Shown: positions 36,385 to 50,500, numbered from the stretch's first letter. The stretch is DNA of 64,000 bases from Trichoplax sp. H2 (GCA_003344405.1 NOWV01000012.1:1-64000), one strand, 5' to 3'. The notes: generated from the sequence alone by a model not told the origin. Program-made: numbers and translations.

Positions 36385-38863
36385 ATCTTTCCTCGATAAA
36401 ATAAATAATGATTTTATAATCAATTGCTATACAGTATAACAACAGCTAAGCTAAGTTTTTCTTTCAGTTTTCAATCATAAAAGATAGACAATCGCCGTTT
36501 ATCTTTCCACTTTTAAATCTTTCAGAGTGGTTGTTAGATTAGATTAATCAATTTCCGTGCCCCTAGTAAATATTTAGGAATCTTCTATCGAAGTTATCTA
36601 TCTTACAGTAGCTGCGGCATTACAGCCAATCTTGAAATGGACAGATTTAGAGCTTCTCTTCCAAGCCTCTGGAAGTTATGGTTCGCGCCAAGAAGTTATT
36701 GCGCAATCGTAATGACTGACTCTTTACGGACAGAGTGACAGAGAAATAAGACGTCTCTTCGTCGCTAGCTCTTCCGACCTGCTATGTTGTACTGTATGCA
36801 GTAATGAGTACTAGACGAGGAGTACAATACAGTAGTGTATTGCATCGGAGTCAAGCGTTACTGGAACTCCGATCGGTATTTTTATGATTGTACACTGTAC
36901 AATAATTGATACAAGGTGCTAATTTTTCAAAGGATCAAGCAGCCTTTAGAAAAAATTTATGGTGTATGCAAATCGCCTTGAACATACAGCACTTGCCGTA
37001 TATAATTCCACACAGTAATAATTCACTGTACGTTTGTAGAACATAAAAGTCAATCCCATTCGGGCCTTAACCATAACAATCGTGTCAATCCCTGTCTGTT
37101 AATATTGAAGTCCCGTTAATAGTTTATAATCAGTGCACTGATTGGCTATAAGGCATCACATGACATATGTCAAATATGGTGTTTGACATGATACGAACAA
37201 ATACAGTACATACAGTACTACATACTGTACTATACTGTATACTCTACACTGTAGTGCACTATTCGTTGAAACTTGAAAGTTGAAACCAGTGGTTGCATAG
37301 TGATTAATTTCAAATCTTTCAGCTAAGTGCAGTTTGCACGATGAGTATGATTATATTGCAACAGTACTGTGTACAGTGCAGAAGTTGAGTGCACTGTATT
37401 CGTTAACTCGAAACTTTTTTTATTTATTTATTTTTTTTACATCTTTATGTGCTCGTAACACGTGGTAGCCATAGAGATATTTCTTTCTTTCTTGCAGTAC
37501 AGTACATGTAGTACAGGTGTACAGTATGTACAGTACAGTACATTGTACACAGTACTGTACACTGTACAGTACACTATTATACTGTGCATTTTGCTATCAC
37601 CATCACCTCGTCTCTTTTTTAGACTACTGTAACTGCAAATTTAATTACATTAAGTTTTCTGTAACAACGCGAAGTGTTGCAGACCTTCAGTACTGTACTA
37701 GGTGAACGCGATTCATCGATTGCCCAACGAGAAATTTCGGCATATCATTGGTTAAGGAGCTGAGCATCTAACGGTAAGTATGGAGTAATATTACTGACTT
37801 ATAATCAGCTTTCATTTAATAAAATCCTAGAGCAGCATATTTAAAATGAATTCAAATACTGCTAATAGTGTTCTAGCTAATACACGTGTGGTAAAATGAT
37901 TGGAAAAAAAGTCTTTGCATTAATGGTACGGTATTATAGAGTACTGTAGAGCAGTGTGAGTTAAGCGAAGTTAGCACTACGGTAAATCGTTTGAAAACAT
38001 GGAATGAGTAAAGGCCATGATAGGGCCCATCTTTGCTATCCGTTTTAGTGGTATATCCTCAACTGTGATTGATTCAATGTTCATCGTTTGAATAGCCTTT
38101 TATGTACTGTAGATACCGTATTTTGCCCATAAAGTCACCGGAGCTGACATGATATTCATTATACTGTACACTACTGCATGTATAATATAATTATTAGATT
38201 TGGAGAATTTTAAAATAATAAAAATTATTAAGTGTACTGTAGGTTTTTACAGCGGTCTCTGCGTACATGTTATTATGCACGGATCTTAATTTATCGTGAT
38301 GGTGTTATGTTGACTTATAAAGTATTAATGTACGGTAGTACACGTATACGATTATATATTTATATTTGAAGATCCTAGAAAACTTCATTGATAGATGCCT
38401 TAGTTCACATGCATGACCTATGAAATGAAGCTTTCTATTCTCAATGAATGTTGAATGTCCAAATTATGAAATACCGTTGAGCCATATACTGCACCTAAGT
38501 TACCAAACGAGATAGTGTAGGTTGCTGCAGTGGACACTGCGCACCAGCTGAAAGTTTCACAGTTGAATGATAGCAATTCGTATTGCTTTATAAATAAAAC
38601 TACATAGAATGGTCGAGCAGTTTTTGAAAAGACTCTCAGTTTTACGCTTACTGTAACTACCAGTGTACTGCATTTGGGGCTTACTACTATATAGTACATT
38701 GTACTTTAATTAACTTTTAATAATATATCCATGGGCCACAATTTTATGTAGGCTCAATATTAGTTTCCAACATGTTTATAAGCATAGTTTGCAGTAATGC
38801 TGAATAATTACATATAACATATTATGATATCATTGTTGTTGGTTCTTAATACCAGAGCAGAAA
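36385..38863. other. Divergent promoter interval with repeat cluster
   Basis: About 2.5 kb between the 5' ends of IRAK1BP1 (-) and the SLC35F-like gene (+). It contains a slightly GC-richer stretch at about 36530-36870 and TACAG/CTGTA clusters between about 36890 and 38350. Small frames at 37517-37705 and 38418-38699 are repeat-derived or featureless. Confidence 0.5.
37199..37570. repeat. TACAG/CTGTA pentamer repeat cluster
   Basis: Same repeat type as at 393-648, densest at 37199-37255 and 37495-37570, with both orientations present. A poly-T-rich tract separates the two blocks. It lies between two divergently transcribed genes. Confidence 0.8.
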
Positions 38864-41457
38864 ATGCCACCTCCAGCATCTACAAAAGAAGACAATGTTA
38901 ATCCTGTGAGCAACGATAGCGTGAAGGTATACATACGCAGATATCGTTCTCCTCGTCTACGTAAGCTTGGCGAGGATATCATAAAATTTTGTAGCTTCAA
39001 ATTCGAGCCAAAAAAGGCTTGCAAAAAAATGTGGGAGCGTATGCACACTTGGTAAGTTGGTTTTTATATACTGTACAAAATAATTCGATACTGTATTATA
39101 ACCTAGGGATTACAATATTACAACGGAAAGTCCACGTACTGTATTACCGATAATTCTGATATATACGTACAAGTGCACATGCTGGGCTTAGTGTGCGGTA
39201 TAGTCGATTGTATTTTTGTAGTATGTAGTGCTATGTACATCATTTCGAACCGTAAAAAAAGAACGCTGATTGTTGCCCTAAAGTAATGTTAGCGATAGCG
39301 ATGTCGGATATTGTGTTGTCAATTTGCTGTAATTGCGCTTCGCGAATTCACATTGTATTGTAACATGGCTATTTCACCTACTGCACATACCCAAAATGTG
39401 TCTTTGCTACTGTCATTACTGGAGCAGAGCTATGTATGCTATTAAATTATTTTACCATGTCATAATGATGAACTTGCAACATCGCATGCACATTTATTGC
39501 ACAATCTTTCGGGCAGCTAAATCGTACTTGAATTTTAAACAGGCAATTTTGGAAAATTATATTACTTGGACAATTCTTAGCTTTTATGATTTGCGGGACA
39601 GCTGTCAGCAGTCAGGTTTTACAGGCTAGACATGGTGTAGACGCTCCAACTGCTCAGAGTTTTATTAATTATTTAGCCCTTGCATTCGTGTATATGCCTC
39701 TCTTCGTATTTCGTCCTAAGCGATTGCACAAGGTGCTGCGTTGGAGATCGTTAGGATACTTCTTGGTAGCTCTTGCCGATGTTGAAGCCAACTATTTACT
39801 GGTTAAAGCCTATCAGTACACAACCTTAACGAGCGTACAGGTAATTGCCTTTCGTCAATACATTAATTTACTTCTATCGAAAAAAGAGAATTGTCTACGT
39901 ATTTGGCATTTTACTATTTTAATTTCTATTTATTACAGTATAGATAGATATGATTTATATATCGCTAACACATCTTCGTCTCTTTTGTTTTTGATAGCTA
40001 CTCGATTGCATTACCATACCAGCGGTAATGATTCTTTCCCGTATATTTCTCAAAGTACATTATCGTATCGTTCATTTAGTTGGGGTGATTATTTGCATGA
40101 GTGGTGTAGGTGCATTAATTGGGGCAGATGCGCAAAACAACCATGCCCCTGGTAAGATGTTATACGAGTATAATAGTAAGATATAAAAATAAGTTCATGG
40201 GCCTTAAATTATCTAATGTACGACACACCATAGTTTTATCATATTGGCTAAGATTAACTTCTCAATAATCAGTATGCTGTCCATGTAGATTAATTCGTGA
40301 TATCGCAGTAAAAATGATTGGTGTTACATCTTCTCGTAGGTCAAAATCCTATCCTTGGAGATATGTATGCTCTTATTGGTGCTACGTTATATGCTGTGAC
40401 TAATGTCGCCGAAGAATATTCCGTTAAATTTTATACTAGATTAGAATTCCTTGGAATGATCGGATTCTTTGGTAGCCTTATTAGTGGAATTCAATTGTAA
40501 GTTTAAGATTGTTCATCAGCTTTCTCGGTAATACTTGAAAGCGATTTAGATACCTGAGATAGTGTTACACTAACCAATAAATTTTCATCACCGCTTTCAA
40601 AATAGTAGGAGTGTAGTCCCTTTATCTACCCTATGTATAAGGGATATAGATACCTCACTAACGTTGTACATTGTTTCTGTAAGAATTATTCTAGAAAGAC
40701 AGCAACTGGTATTAGCGGAATGGAATTCTGAAATAAGTAAGACGTTTTAACAATATAATTACGTCCCATGGGGCAGTTCGCTATTTAGACGTGCTTAATA
40801 AAATATAACGGTAGTTGAATATAAAATTAATAGACATCGCTGCATTATTATTTAGATATTGTAATTTAGATATCTATAATGTTACTTACCGGTACCGATC
40901 TTTTCATATTTCAGTCGGACTTTTTATTGGATTTGGCATCTGTATGTTTTTATTATACTCACTGGCACCTGTATATATGAGAATGAGCAGTGCAACGACT
41001 TTCAACCTATCGATATTAACGGCGGACTTTTACGTATTCATTTTCGGTCTGGCTTTATTCCATTTCAAGGTGAATATTTTATTCTATGCTTTGATTATTA
41101 GTTATTAAGGTTTCACCCTTTTTAGGGAAATCATCTGTTAAGCTTAATATCAAACTCATGCCACCTATTTATACTAATTATTTACACAAATATACTTTTT
41201 TCCCTTAGTTTTCTGGTCTATATATCTTGAGTTTTTGTCTGGTCGTTGTTGGTTTAATAGTGTACAATTACAAGGATCCTGTTATTAAGACGATTTATCC
41301 GAAATTACAGAAAAAAGAGGAAAAGACAACGACGAATGCACCTAGTAAAAGTAATCCACCCACCAGTTTCGACACTGTTCTTGCCTCTAATGAGACATCG
41401 ACTACTGATAAACCAAACACTAATATATTTCCCACAGCCCCAAGTTCAATGCTATAG
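38864..41457 (+). CDS. SLC35F1/F2-like solute carrier (7 exons)
   Basis: Exons 38864-39051, 39543-39840, 39998-40151, 40340-40496, 40684-40736, 40915-41069, 41209-41457; phases 2,0,1,2,1,0 all agree, giving 417 residues (SLC35F1 about 408, SLC35F2 about 374). The protein has roughly ten hydrophobic segments of the drug/metabolite-transporter fold. Family landmarks include FMICGTAVSSQVL, DVEANYLLVKAYQYTTLTSVQ, the GVGALIGADAQ end of exon 3 and ILTADFYVFIFGL in exon 6. The N-terminal 60 residues are basic and cytosolic; the C-terminus is Lys- then Ser/Thr/Pro-rich. Family members are membrane transporters; SLC35F2 imports queuosine-type substrates in mammals, but the substrate here is unknown. 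The 53-base exon 5 is supported by frame and by the IILER motif it restores. Confidence 0.88.
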
Positions 41458-42982
41458 TCGCGCAGAAGAGCCTAACAAGGGCTCGCTGGTATAGGTCGTT
41501 CATACGTTATTTTAGCTACCGTTATATGAATATAGAATTGATACCGTTACTAGCATAATTGTGGCCGTCTCACATAAATAGCATCACATTTTACTGCTAC
41601 ATGGTAACTACTTTGTCAGATATCACGTAAAAATCATTTTATGAATCTTAGCAGGATATCGCAAGCGATATAAGATCTTATCTTAAGAGTACATGTTTCA
41701 AGTATAGTAAATGATGCGATGTATTACGTTTAATTCCGTGTTGTGTGTTCGTATTGTTCGATGGCTCAAAATCTAGCATACGGTAAAGCAAGTTAATACT
41801 AATTTGCAAAGATTGTTCAAATTGAATAAAGCCAACTTTGCTTATCATATGATATGTGCATCCTGCTAGTAAACCGGTGGTGTTTACCATTTCTGCGTTA
41901 AAAGTTACAAACTAATTGTTTCCTTCCAGAAAGCTGCCAAACGAGTGTGATTGGTTCAATTATGATTTATTAAACTTGCGTAACGATTAACTGTTACTGA
42001 TTCTACACCTAACAACAGATGCAGCTAATACAATGTCCGCACATGTCTAAAGCCATCTGAGACGGCTAACTGCCCGACTTTAGCAAGAATTTTTTCCTAA
42101 GCATTCATAAATTAATTTAACATATCTACGTACTACTTCTACTGCATGGCGTCCCAACGTAACTTTAGAGTTTAAGCCTTTGTAACCTACCGCTACTAAA
42201 CTGTTTACGTGCAAGGACGATGACATACGTATGATTCAGTAGCGTAAGCAATGAGAAATGCATACAGTACTTTATCTAAGTTCACATTTAGTGCTAAAGG
42301 TTTAAAACATTTAATCAACAATTAAAAATATTTAGTATGCCGTATAAAGTGCTTCGTCTTAATGTTTTACTGTACTGAACGTATTGAGACTCATACAGAG
42401 AACGCGATACGTATATTTTACAGATCTGTAATATCATTCAGTACTATGTTGCTACGTCACAGTTGTACAATTTCGTGAAATATGAATTTATTAACTATAA
42501 AATGGCGAATTACAATTTGTAGCTAGACTTTCGCAGAAGATATATTCAAGAATCATATTCCTGTTACTTCTGTAGCCTTTCGCGTCACTGAATGCAAAGA
42601 CGATTAATCTCATGCATTGAAGTGCGGTATCAACTTCAATGAGTATCACTTAACCTATGAACATATTATATACGTATATAGGTGCCGCTTTTGTAAATTC
42701 CTCCATTACTGTAGATATATATATACTGCATAGTAGTTTACGATGATTAGCATTTTAGTATAAAGTACAAGAAAAAATTGATCCATTTCAGATCCTAATC
42801 ACCTTTCTAAATTCAATTTTCAGTTGGTAGCTATCATATTTATTTATTTATTAATGTTTACATGGCATTACTTGTACACCGCTGTACAGTATATAACTGA
42901 CAGCACTTACAGCTTATTGTATATCCTTTGAATTTACATTTTGGGCATAAGAACGTAATGACATGGATTTACAGGTCACCGT
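41458..42982. other. Non-coding interval between SLC35F and JAGN1
   Basis: AT-rich 1.5 kb between convergent 3' ends. A minus-strand AATAAA at 42843-42848 is the likely JAGN1 poly(A) signal. Nothing else was recognised. Confidence 0.5.
42843..42848 (-). terminator. Poly(A) signal candidate of JAGN1
   Basis: TTTATT on plus (AATAAA on minus) about 135 bases past the JAGN1 stop codon. Confidence 0.4.
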
Positions 42983-43534
42983 TCAATCTAATTTCTTGGT
43001 CCTCCAAACACCACAAAGTTTAGCGCCAGTCCGTAGCGAAAGTATGTGAACTATAAATGCAATGACTATAAAGCTACAGCGTAGAATGATCGAGTAAGTG
43101 CCAAATACGGCAAACGTCGCAACTTTAACATCAGAAGGGGTACGGTCATTTATCCTTCGATACATGAGAAAACCATAATCTCGAGCACCTGCTATCAGTG
43201 GTCCAAGCCCAAGGCAGAGAGTACCAAATATGAATAATATCATCAAGCCAGAATTATTCCGAGATAACGCCAGTCGACCAATAAGAACGGGTACAATACT
43301 AAGCAGCCAAATATGCTGCCAGAGAGAGGCATTAATGCTTTGAGTAAGTGCATATGGTAAAATATACTCCACAACGATTACTCCTACGAGAAGAATCATG
43401 TAGATATCAGTAAAAAAGCTATAACTGCTTTTATACTCAACACTGCGTTTGTAATGATCGGCGACACGTTCACGATGTTTCCAGTCTGACCCATCGCTCC
43501 CTTTAATATTTCCGTGATGTCCACGACTCGCCAT
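42983..43534 (-). CDS. JAGN1: Jagunal homologue (JAGN1), single coding exon
   Basis: A 183-residue intronless protein, the same length as human JAGN1. The N-terminus carries the family signature (MASRG, then GSDGSDWKHRERVADHY). Four hydrophobic segments follow at about residues 43-65, 73-87, 95-115 and 143-167, and a short basic cytosolic tail ends in KLD. Jagunal is an ER membrane protein needed for ER organisation and vesicle traffic in flies and for granulocyte function in humans. The start ATG sits at the conserved N-terminus. It is transcribed away from the dynein gene, with about 1.06 kb between starts. Confidence 0.92.
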   Translation of the reverse strand: MASRGHHGNIKGSDGSDWKHRERVADHYKRSVEYKSSYSFFTDIYMILLVGVIVVEYILPYALTQSINASLWQHIWLLSIVPVLIGRLALSRNNSGLMILFIFGTLCLGLGPLIAGARDYGFLMYRRINDRTPSDVKVATFAVFGTYSIILRCSFIVIAFIVHILSLRTGAKLCGVWRTKKLD

Positions 43535-44590
43535 TACGATTGAGTATCTTTACTAAGGAAAAGGATACCACTAATTATAAGCTATAATTATTAATAAATA
43601 ATAATATTTTATAATAGCGTATCACCAATCAAAAGTGTACTCGATTGAAAACTGGAATTACTACAATTAACTCAATGCAGAAAGTGGGAACTGCGTTGGT
43701 ACTAGGTACTGTGCAATGCTGTTAATGCTGTTAAGCACAGTACAGTAATAATACTACAGTATGTATGATTTACAACAGTTCGCGATTGTACCATGCAGCC
43801 AAACAGATACAGAACCAGATTAGCAGTCCAGTACTATACGGACATTCGGAAATGCGGAGCCACAGACGCACGGACCGTCCGTCTTGTCACCTGGTCTAAT
43901 CTGTCCAATGACGGTGTCAAAGAACACGGACAGATGGAACTTGTAAACTACGCATGCCAATCGACGTTACCATAGCAACTTTCTGCAATACAGTACACTA
44001 AAAACCGTTTGATCTAATCTAAACAGTCAGGAAGTCATTCAACAAATTTCGTTAGCTCTCTAGAAGTTCACTACATAGTAGTAATGTAACTACAGTTGTA
44101 GTACATATGATGTAATACTGTGTGCAGGCTTTTGCATCATCAACTGCATTGCCGTTGATTAATTTCAGTCAACTCTCACAAACATTATCGTCAGAAGAAT
44201 AGTACACCGCTTAATTAAGTCTGTATTCGGTGGTCACCCTGCATCAGGAATCAGTTAGAATACTGACTGCATCGTGCAAGAGTCTCAGACTAAGCATATT
44301 ACTCAGCGATCTGTCTCCAGCAACGCCTTCTATCATACTGTTGTTATTCGTTACTATCGGAAGAAGTGCATTTATGTAGTTGCTATTGTACGTTACAATA
44401 TATTCAGTGTACAGCTGAATTCAAGTATACGTATGTTTATGCATCATTAGCAAGTGGTGCTTAAATTCAATTTCGAAGACGTAAAACAGGGAAATAAAAT
44501 CGGCTTTTTTTTTAAATTATAATTAGATCAATTGCTGGAAATGAGCTTAGATCCTAAACTAAAATAGCGGACTTTTAAATCAGACAGAAG
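43535..44590. promoter_or_regulatory. Bidirectional promoter interval JAGN1 / dynein
   Basis: Separates the divergent JAGN1 (-) and dynein (+) starts. It contains an X-box (43966-43979), a few TACAG fragments near 43740 and 43990, and a GC-richer patch around 43790-43980 that includes a meaningless 60-residue frame. Confidence 0.55.
43966..43979. promoter_or_regulatory. RFX-type X-box upstream of dynein heavy chain
   Basis: GTTACCATAGCAAC matches the X-box consensus: two RFX half-sites (GTTACC / AGCAAC) with AT centre. It is 612 bases 5' of the dynein ATG and 432 bases from the JAGN1 ATG. Since dyneins are classic RFX targets and JAGN1 is not, the dynein is the more likely target. A 5' UTR exon may shorten the real distance. 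Confidence 0.7.
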
Positions 44591-47500
44591 ATGGATGATC
44601 GACATTGGTGGTTTGCTACAAAACTGCAAGCCTCATTTCGTATTGGTGGATACGATAAGCCGACACTATTGGAGGATTTTATTTGTGAATCAAGTACCTT
44701 AGAACATATTGGAAACTTTCTCGGGCCAAATGGGGTTTCTGTTTTATTCTTTTATTGTGAAAAACTCGATGAGACAAGGCTATCATCCAGGCGTTTACAC
44801 GTATCTTATACAGTGCATAAAGATATCGATTTTAACGATATGTTGATCTTATACTTCTTACGGGATAGCAATGACGAAGAAATACTACCACATAATATTG
44901 CAGACGAAGTATGCTGTGGAGAGTTATCTAGTGCTATTATAGCTAGCTTACAGACATTATTATCTGATAGCTATGCCCCTCTATTAAGAGTACGTAAAGA
45001 TTGGGGTCAATGTAGTGAAGATAATATATCACAGTTATTCACCAACTTCGATAAATTGATTACTGCATTAATCGATTCAGCCGATATTCTATCGTCAAAT
45101 AAATATATGCTAAAACGACCTGAAGCATCTGTTACAAACGATTTTAAGCTGAATCGTGCTGCAGTTGTTAACCAAACTATTGTCAGTGAGTTTGAGATTC
45201 TTGTTGCTGATTGGATTTCAACTATCGAAACAGTTCTTCAAAATCAAGGCGATGACAGGTAAAATATAATTATTCTTATTTCGTTAATGATAGCATGCAG
45301 TAATTGGTACAACTATAGCCCCTTGCCTATACCTTAGTTTAATATTAAAAGTATACATAACAGCATAAATTATGAATATGTCCTTAAAATATACTTTTTT
45401 TTCCTTTGTGACAACTATATCAATTTCTGATATATCTTCTTTGAAATGATTTAGCGGTGTCGATACAAATGCTGGTCCGCTCTCAGAGCTATACCGATGG
45501 AGACGTCGACATAAAATTTTTACTAATATTACAGATCAGCTAAAAGGAAAAGAATGTAAAGCAGTGATTAGTGTATTAATTACAGCAAAATCCAAATTGC
45601 TAAAACGTTGGAAAAATATCGATGTATGGTGAGTTGATGCCTATTTTGATGTAATTTGAGACTGTATACTTTAAAGCATAGAATAATGCTACCTCATATT
45701 GAACGAGTTTTACAAACATGAATTAACATAACATATATTAATTATATATATAAATAGCTAATGTTGATCAGGAAAAAATTAATATCTAAATCTTTTAGCA
45801 TTAAACATTTTTTATACAATATTGGATAATTGTTGTTCAGTAAAAATTACAGCACGAACAAAATTGCATTGAAATTTTTATTACGTAGTAATTAATCATT
45901 TTCTAGAGATCAGTTTTAATTGGCTGAAATAATAGAATTATATACGCAATATTAGGTTAAATTTTATCGATAGGAAATTTTATTTTTAAATTCTGAAATT
46001 TACCTCCAATTTGATTCATTAGCATTACTGAAGCCGTTAACGAAACCAAAGATAAAGTAAAATACTTGGAGTCACTAAAAAAATATATTGATCAACTTTA
46101 CCACAACAATTCACCCACACAAATTGCAAGTAATGTCCTACCTATGCTTTTCAATAATATTCGTCAGATGGACTCAATTTCTAGGGCGTATGCTCGAAGT
46201 GGATATCTTGGCTTATTCTTATCGAAGGTACGTAAATTATGTATATTGCTATGATAGATTTAAGTGAAACATTAATGTAGTGCAATATATGAGTGTTATC
46301 CTACATAATTGCGATACTATAGGTAAAGTTTTTGGACTACTAGCTGAAAATTAATTGCGATTTATAATTTCCTAACAAATAATTTCTGATATGGCAAAAT
46401 CATAGCTATTATTGCATTCTGTTAATCGACTCACATTTCAAATAATTGAATTGCATACTTATTAAATTAAATCTGTTTGGTACTACTTTAGATTTGCAAT
46501 CAAATGGTTGCCTTGTGCAAGGAGTATATTAGTGGAATTTCACTTAATGAGATCGAAATAGACTATGAACATTGGAAAAATCTTGAAGACTTGAAGAAAA
46601 TTTACGACGATCCTAGAGCTAGTGGTAAAAAACAAGCAGGGCATAAAAGTGCGACGATCTCTACTACTGAGAACCAAGACATGTTAGATAAATATTTGCC
46701 ACATAGGTTGCTTGCCTGCTTAGCATTAGCTAAATCTATCCGCGATTCAATACGTAATCTTCGAGACAGCCTAGGTACAGCAGCTTTTAGTACTGTATCT
46801 TCGGCATCGCATTTATCATCAATGCAAAATCAGCATAACCAAAATGCGACACCTGCCAAGTGGAAATCATCTGGACAATCATTAAATACAGCGCTTAATA
46901 TTGTTAAACGACTTAATTCTGTTAGTGAAGGAGGAACACCGTCAAATCAAATGCCAAATAGCATTGGAGTATCACTAAATGATGAAGATAGCATTATGTT
47001 TCATTTTGACCGTTTTTGCATCCGAGTACGTCATATTATAGGAATTATCCAAACTCTTGCGCAGTTTTCTCAGCTTGCAAGTCTAACTACTGGATTACCT
47101 CGTCTGCACAAACAGTTTAACGTTTCTGCTAGCATTTGGGGTGAGCAAGGTGTCTACGGCCATTGTATTACTATATTACATACCGGTAAAGAATCTGTTG
47201 CCGCTGTTGGTCTAGCTTACCGACATGTGCCTGCTCCTCACCAGATTACAAGCGTTGTAGAAGAAGAAGAAGACGATAATAATAGTGAGCGCTTATCTAC
47301 TCATGGGCAGTCTAACCCCTTAGGCCGAATCAAAGTTACAATTCCAGACAGTGAAGCTGGTAAAATAGAGAGTGCAGACGGATCACTAGATGACGAACCT
47401 ACCGAAAGTACCGAAGAAGATCAAGACTTTGAAGAAGAATTAAGCATCACTGGTACAATTAAAACTGTTATCAAATTTGCGAAGAAGTTACTACGTGATA

Positions 47501-50500
47501 CTGTTACAACAGAAGTTCTGCTAGATGTTGACAGCATGTATCGAGAGAGATTTGATAAAGCTTACGAACACGTTATGGCTATGATCAAGCATTTAGAACA
47601 GTATGTCGCTAAATATATCGAGGTATTTCGGAGTAAATCTTATCTTATTGAATAATATTTTAATTAGTAATCATGGCTCCATTGTAGACTTTCTGAATAA
47701 AATGTACACATACGATGAGCTTTCTCGGCATTGATATTAAATTGTATTTTACAGACTGTTATGTCTAAAAAGATTACTACACAGCATGCACTGGACATCT
47801 TGACGAGGTTCGTTATGTAACTATTAACTTAAAAATACTGTATATGATTGAATGTGATATTTTTAATTGTAGGTTTAATACAGTACAAAACCGAATGCAT
47901 ATCAGTACGATGTTGAAAGAAAAATTTTATGAGGCTTTCAATTGGTACGAGGAAGAGTTAGAAGAAGTACAAGACTTATACGAAAAGAATAAGGTAGCAT
48001 ATCGAGGCTATTTAGTCGTTAGCTCTCAAATCGATATTTAAAATAATAAATCAGAATTGATTAACTTGCCCACGTAAATATGATTAATCATAGGAAGAGC
48101 CACATATTGTTCGACATGCTCCTCCAGTTGCCGGAGCTATTAATTGGATTCGTCAGTTGTTACGAAGACTTGAGGAGCCTATGAAGATTTTTTGCGATAC
48201 TAAATCCGTCATGGCTGTAAAGGCAAGATAATATTAGATAGCTTTAAAAATTAGTTTGTTAAATTGCAAACGCATTATACAATATACAGATAATTCATGG
48301 AATATTTTCAAACTTATAGGATTCTACAAGAGTCATCAAGAATTACAACCGAATCGCATCCACATTGATTAAATTTGAAAGTTTATGGTTTAGTCAATGG
48401 AAGGCGCACATTGATAGTGCTAAACATGGTCTTAAGGTACCACTTTTGCTTCGTCATCCTAAAACTGGTGATCTAATCGTTAATGCTGACGAAAGGTAAC
48501 TCTACTCTTAGATATCATAGAGTAGGAAATATATTCCAGCAATTTACTTTTTTCTGTTAATTAGAGTTTCTCAAGTTATCCATGAAGGAAGATGGATGGC
48601 CAGGCTTAATATTCAGTTACCAGAAAATGCTGTCGCAATCCTATCTCAGGTTTAGTTGATTTTCCTGCTTTTCCTATTCTATAATTTTATGAATTTAAAG
48701 AGTTAGCATATAATATTTTAATCTTCTTCGTACTTGCATAGCAAAATTTATAAATATGTGTATAATTATGTATGTATAATTTTCTATTCCGCTCAAGGAA
48801 TCTCGATTTAAAAAATACAAGCACAATCTTGAAGCGGTACTTCACGAATTCAAACGCGTATGTCAAGATATACCGTTACCACTGCAACCATTATTTGAGA
48901 AACATACTGAAACCGTTATGCGCTATTTGTTGCCGGGCCTATCGACAGTAACATGGAATAGTATGAATATCGACGCTTATTTACATCATATTCATACTTC
49001 TACCAATCATCTAAAAGAAATTGTAGTCAAAGTCAATAATATTTTAATAAGCCGAGTTGATTGTGGGATAGCATCGGTAAAAAACGCCATCCTTTTCGAT
49101 ATGGATTCTATGTTTTCTGAAGAGTGGGTAAGTAGATTGTTTTTAATAAAATTTTTAAATTCCATCTTAAATCTAGTATAAGGAAGATCATTTACTTATT
49201 CGCGCTATCTACATCCTTTCTCTAGAGCATTATCGCGTTTCCTAAGTTGCAAATAAAGAATATTGAAGCTCGTAAGCAGGAGCTACTTTCTAAAATTTAC
49301 GAGGTTGAATCTGCGCTCCGGGATATTGTTAACATCATTACTGAAAATAACATTAATTCTCAACCATCGTTACAATACCAAGTTAATGGTAAAGGAGTGA
49401 TATCGCAATTAACGAAATCGATCAATAAAAACTTGCAGAGTCAATCTTTGCAGGATAGAAATAAAAGTAGCAACTCTTCGAGTTCAGCCCCGAATTATAA
49501 AATTGGTCCATTTAATACTAAATCCTCCAATATGTTCGAGCATTACGGAAAATTAATGCATGATGCTATTCTACATAGCATTAGCAAATCACTTTTTACA
49601 TATGCTGAAGCTCTTGGTTGCAAAATTAATTTTGTTAAGCATCCTACTCAGCTCAATGGTGACGCTATCGATAATTTTGGAAATTTAAATAAGGTTCCAA
49701 CAGTAATAATCAAAGATGAAGCTTCTAATCAAGAAGATATGGTTCTCAAACTTGATAATGCATCGCAAATTGTGGCTTATTCTGGAGCAGGTAATTGCAA
49801 TGTACTTCTGAGAATGCATACTTAATATTATTACTCGTCTTACACGGAAGTAAGGAAGCCTTTAATTTTATCATTAAATCGCGCCATTTGGCTAGATCTA
49901 ATAGTCTTATTACGAACTGCTCAATAACGTTAAATCTAGTCATAAATTAATATTATAGTTTGCTCCAATTAATGTTCGTGTAACTTTCAAAATAACAGTT
50001 ATTGCATCAGTTTTAAATAAACTATTCTTCCTGTTGATCATTATAGAACTAAAGAATGAGGCTCTTTTGAGATTTAATGTGGATATTAAATTCTCCATAC
50101 CTGATCTCGTAGTTGAACCAAAGCTGGAAGATGTGCAAACTGCTGTAAATCAAGTAGCTCATGCAATAATAGCGATATCACAAGATATTAAATGGACCAC
50201 AACACAACATGAGGAAAATGCATTGGCATTCAATTTAATTAGTAACGATAAGATTGTAACTGGTATAACAAAATTGATCTCTTCTACAATAAGATCATAT
50301 CAGCAAACAGTTCGTGATAAACTGAATTCATTCCGTCGATTCAATTTCTTATGGGCCAACGATATCCACGCAACCTTTAACCAATTTGTTAAATCGGGTA
50401 TTAGTACATCAGATTGTATGTCGGAGGTTGAGCGATTGCAAAGGATAGAGCGAGAAGTTGAAGATATCGATGATAAAATTGTTGTTGGTGCTATTAGCCT

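Noticed and set aside
40687-40698. Later splice acceptors for the SLC35F fifth exon (after 40694 or 40698)
   Set aside because: One breaks frame and the other drops the IILER segment; the acceptor before 40684 keeps frame and matches the family.
43793-43975. Open frame of 60 residues between JAGN1 and dynein
   Set aside because: Lies in the promoter interval and overlaps the X-box; no homology recognised.
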